From NCBI GenBank assembly GCA_949987705.1, contig CATLJY010000066.1, positions 30,074 through 94,073 on the forward strand: a DNA stretch of 64,000 nt, written 5' to 3'. The position numbers were made by a program, and so were the translations under genes. This document shows, piece after piece, positions 63,101-64,000 of this stretch; the stretch's first letter is position 1, and every line of letters begins with the position of its first letter. The stretch is from Thereva unica (lineage: Eukaryota; Arthropoda; Insecta; Diptera; Therevidae). The notes under the pieces are model-generated. The model was not told the origin of the DNA. It worked only from the letters and a program-made list of their open reading frames with translations, and ran no database searches.

Positions 63101-64000
63101 AAATAACTTAAATTCACTTTATTCATCGAAATTAAGTTATATTCATCGAGTACATAGCAAATAACTTAAATTCACTTTATTCATCGAAATTAAGTTACAT
63201 TCATCGAGTACATCGAAAATAACTTAAATTCACTTTGATCATCGAAATTAAGTTATATTCATCGAGTACATCGAAAATAACTTAAATTCACTTTATTCAT
63301 CGAAATTAAGTTATATTCATCGAGTACATCGAAAATAACTTAAATTCACTTTATTCATCGAAATTAAGTTATATTCATCGAGTACATAGCAAATAACTTA
63401 AATTCACTTTATTCATCGAAATTAAGTTATATTCATCGAGTACATCGAAAATAACTTAAATTCACTTTGATCATCGAAATTAAGTTATATTCATCGAGTA
63501 CATCGAAAATAACTTAAATTCACTTTATTCATCGAAATTAAGTCATATTCATCAAATACATCGAAAATAACTTAAATTCACTTTATTCATCGAAATTAAG
63601 TTATATTCATCGAGTACATCGAAAATAACTTAAATTCACTTTATTCATCGAAATTAAGTCATATTCATCAAATACATCGAAAATAACTTAAATTCACTTT
63701 ATTCATCGAAATTAAGTTACATTCATCGAGTACATCGAAAATAACTTAAATTCACTTTATTCATCGAAATTAAGTTATATTCATCGAGTACATAGCAAAT
63801 AACTTAAATTCACTTTATTCATCGAAATTAAGTTATATTCATCGAGTACATCGAAAATAACTTAAATTCACTTTATTCATCGAAATTAAGTTATATTCAT
63901 CGAGTACAAAGCAAATAACTTAAATTCACTTTATTCATCGAAATTAAGTTATATTCATCAAATACATCGAAAATAACTTAAATTCACTTTATTCATCGAA
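60122..64000. repeat. 58-bp satellite array, block 3
   Basis: About 67 further copies of the same monomer, same orientation, continuing past the window end. Composition of variants is as in the right part of block 2, with TTATAT/CGAG monomers predominating and CAAATACA, TAGC and GATC types interspersed. A 3-monomer run of TCGC-start copies lies near 62690-62810, similar to the run near 55550-55670. Small irregularities occur at 62230-62250 (a 1-bp loss and a 1-bp gain). Confidence 0.98.

Noticed and set aside
1..64000. tRNA, rRNA, snRNA or host protein genes
   Set aside because: No such sequence seen outside the mobile elements; the rest is satellite.

Overview
This is eukaryotic, non-coding heterochromatin, almost certainly from an arthropod and most likely an insect. 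About 56.5 kb of the 64 kb is one tandem satellite, a 58-bp AT-rich monomer (consensus about 24% GC, roughly 975 copies), which runs off both ends of the window. Insect assignment is an inference. It rests on the mobile elements: an RTE-type LINE, a pogo-like transposon of the CENP-B/jerky type with a C-terminal PHD-like finger, and a LINE RNase H tail of the kind common in insect genomes. No host gene, rRNA, tRNA or CRISPR array was seen. A centromeric or pericentromeric position is plausible but cannot be proven from sequence.

Layout. 1-13809: satellite block 1. 13810-17091: a complete 3.28-kb RTE-like non-LTR retrotransposon on the minus strand, with a single intact 991-aa endonuclease/reverse transcriptase ORF, a microsatellite-like 3' tail and a 7-bp target-site duplication. 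17092-55935: satellite block 2, rich in higher-order structure. 55936-60121: a 4.19-kb pogo/Tigger-like DNA transposon on the plus strand with 25-bp inverted ends and a TA duplication. 60122-64000: satellite block 3.

The pogo-like element is a nest. Its transposase gene has an in-frame stop and further breaks. It is split by a 1152-bp hAT-like non-autonomous element (58069-59220), and that element carries a 680-bp 5'-truncated LINE fragment (58111-58790, minus strand; RNase H domain and C-terminal tail) flanked by an 11-bp direct repeat. The order of events can therefore be read: satellite, then pogo, then hAT-like, then LINE tail. The satellite reads perfectly across both outer insertions once the duplicated target is removed, so both entered an array already in its present form.

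The satellite has its own architecture. The 58-bp monomer is a diverged 29-bp dimer. A 9-bp inverted repeat lies at the same register in both halves. A small set of linked variants marks higher-order blocks with spacings of exact monomer multiples (6-, 7-, 9-, 17-, 25-, 29-, 32-, 40- and 42-mers). A 2.65-kb stretch (34.97-37.62 kb) has an abnormal density of 1-bp deletions and looks like either poor consensus sequence or a separately decaying domain.
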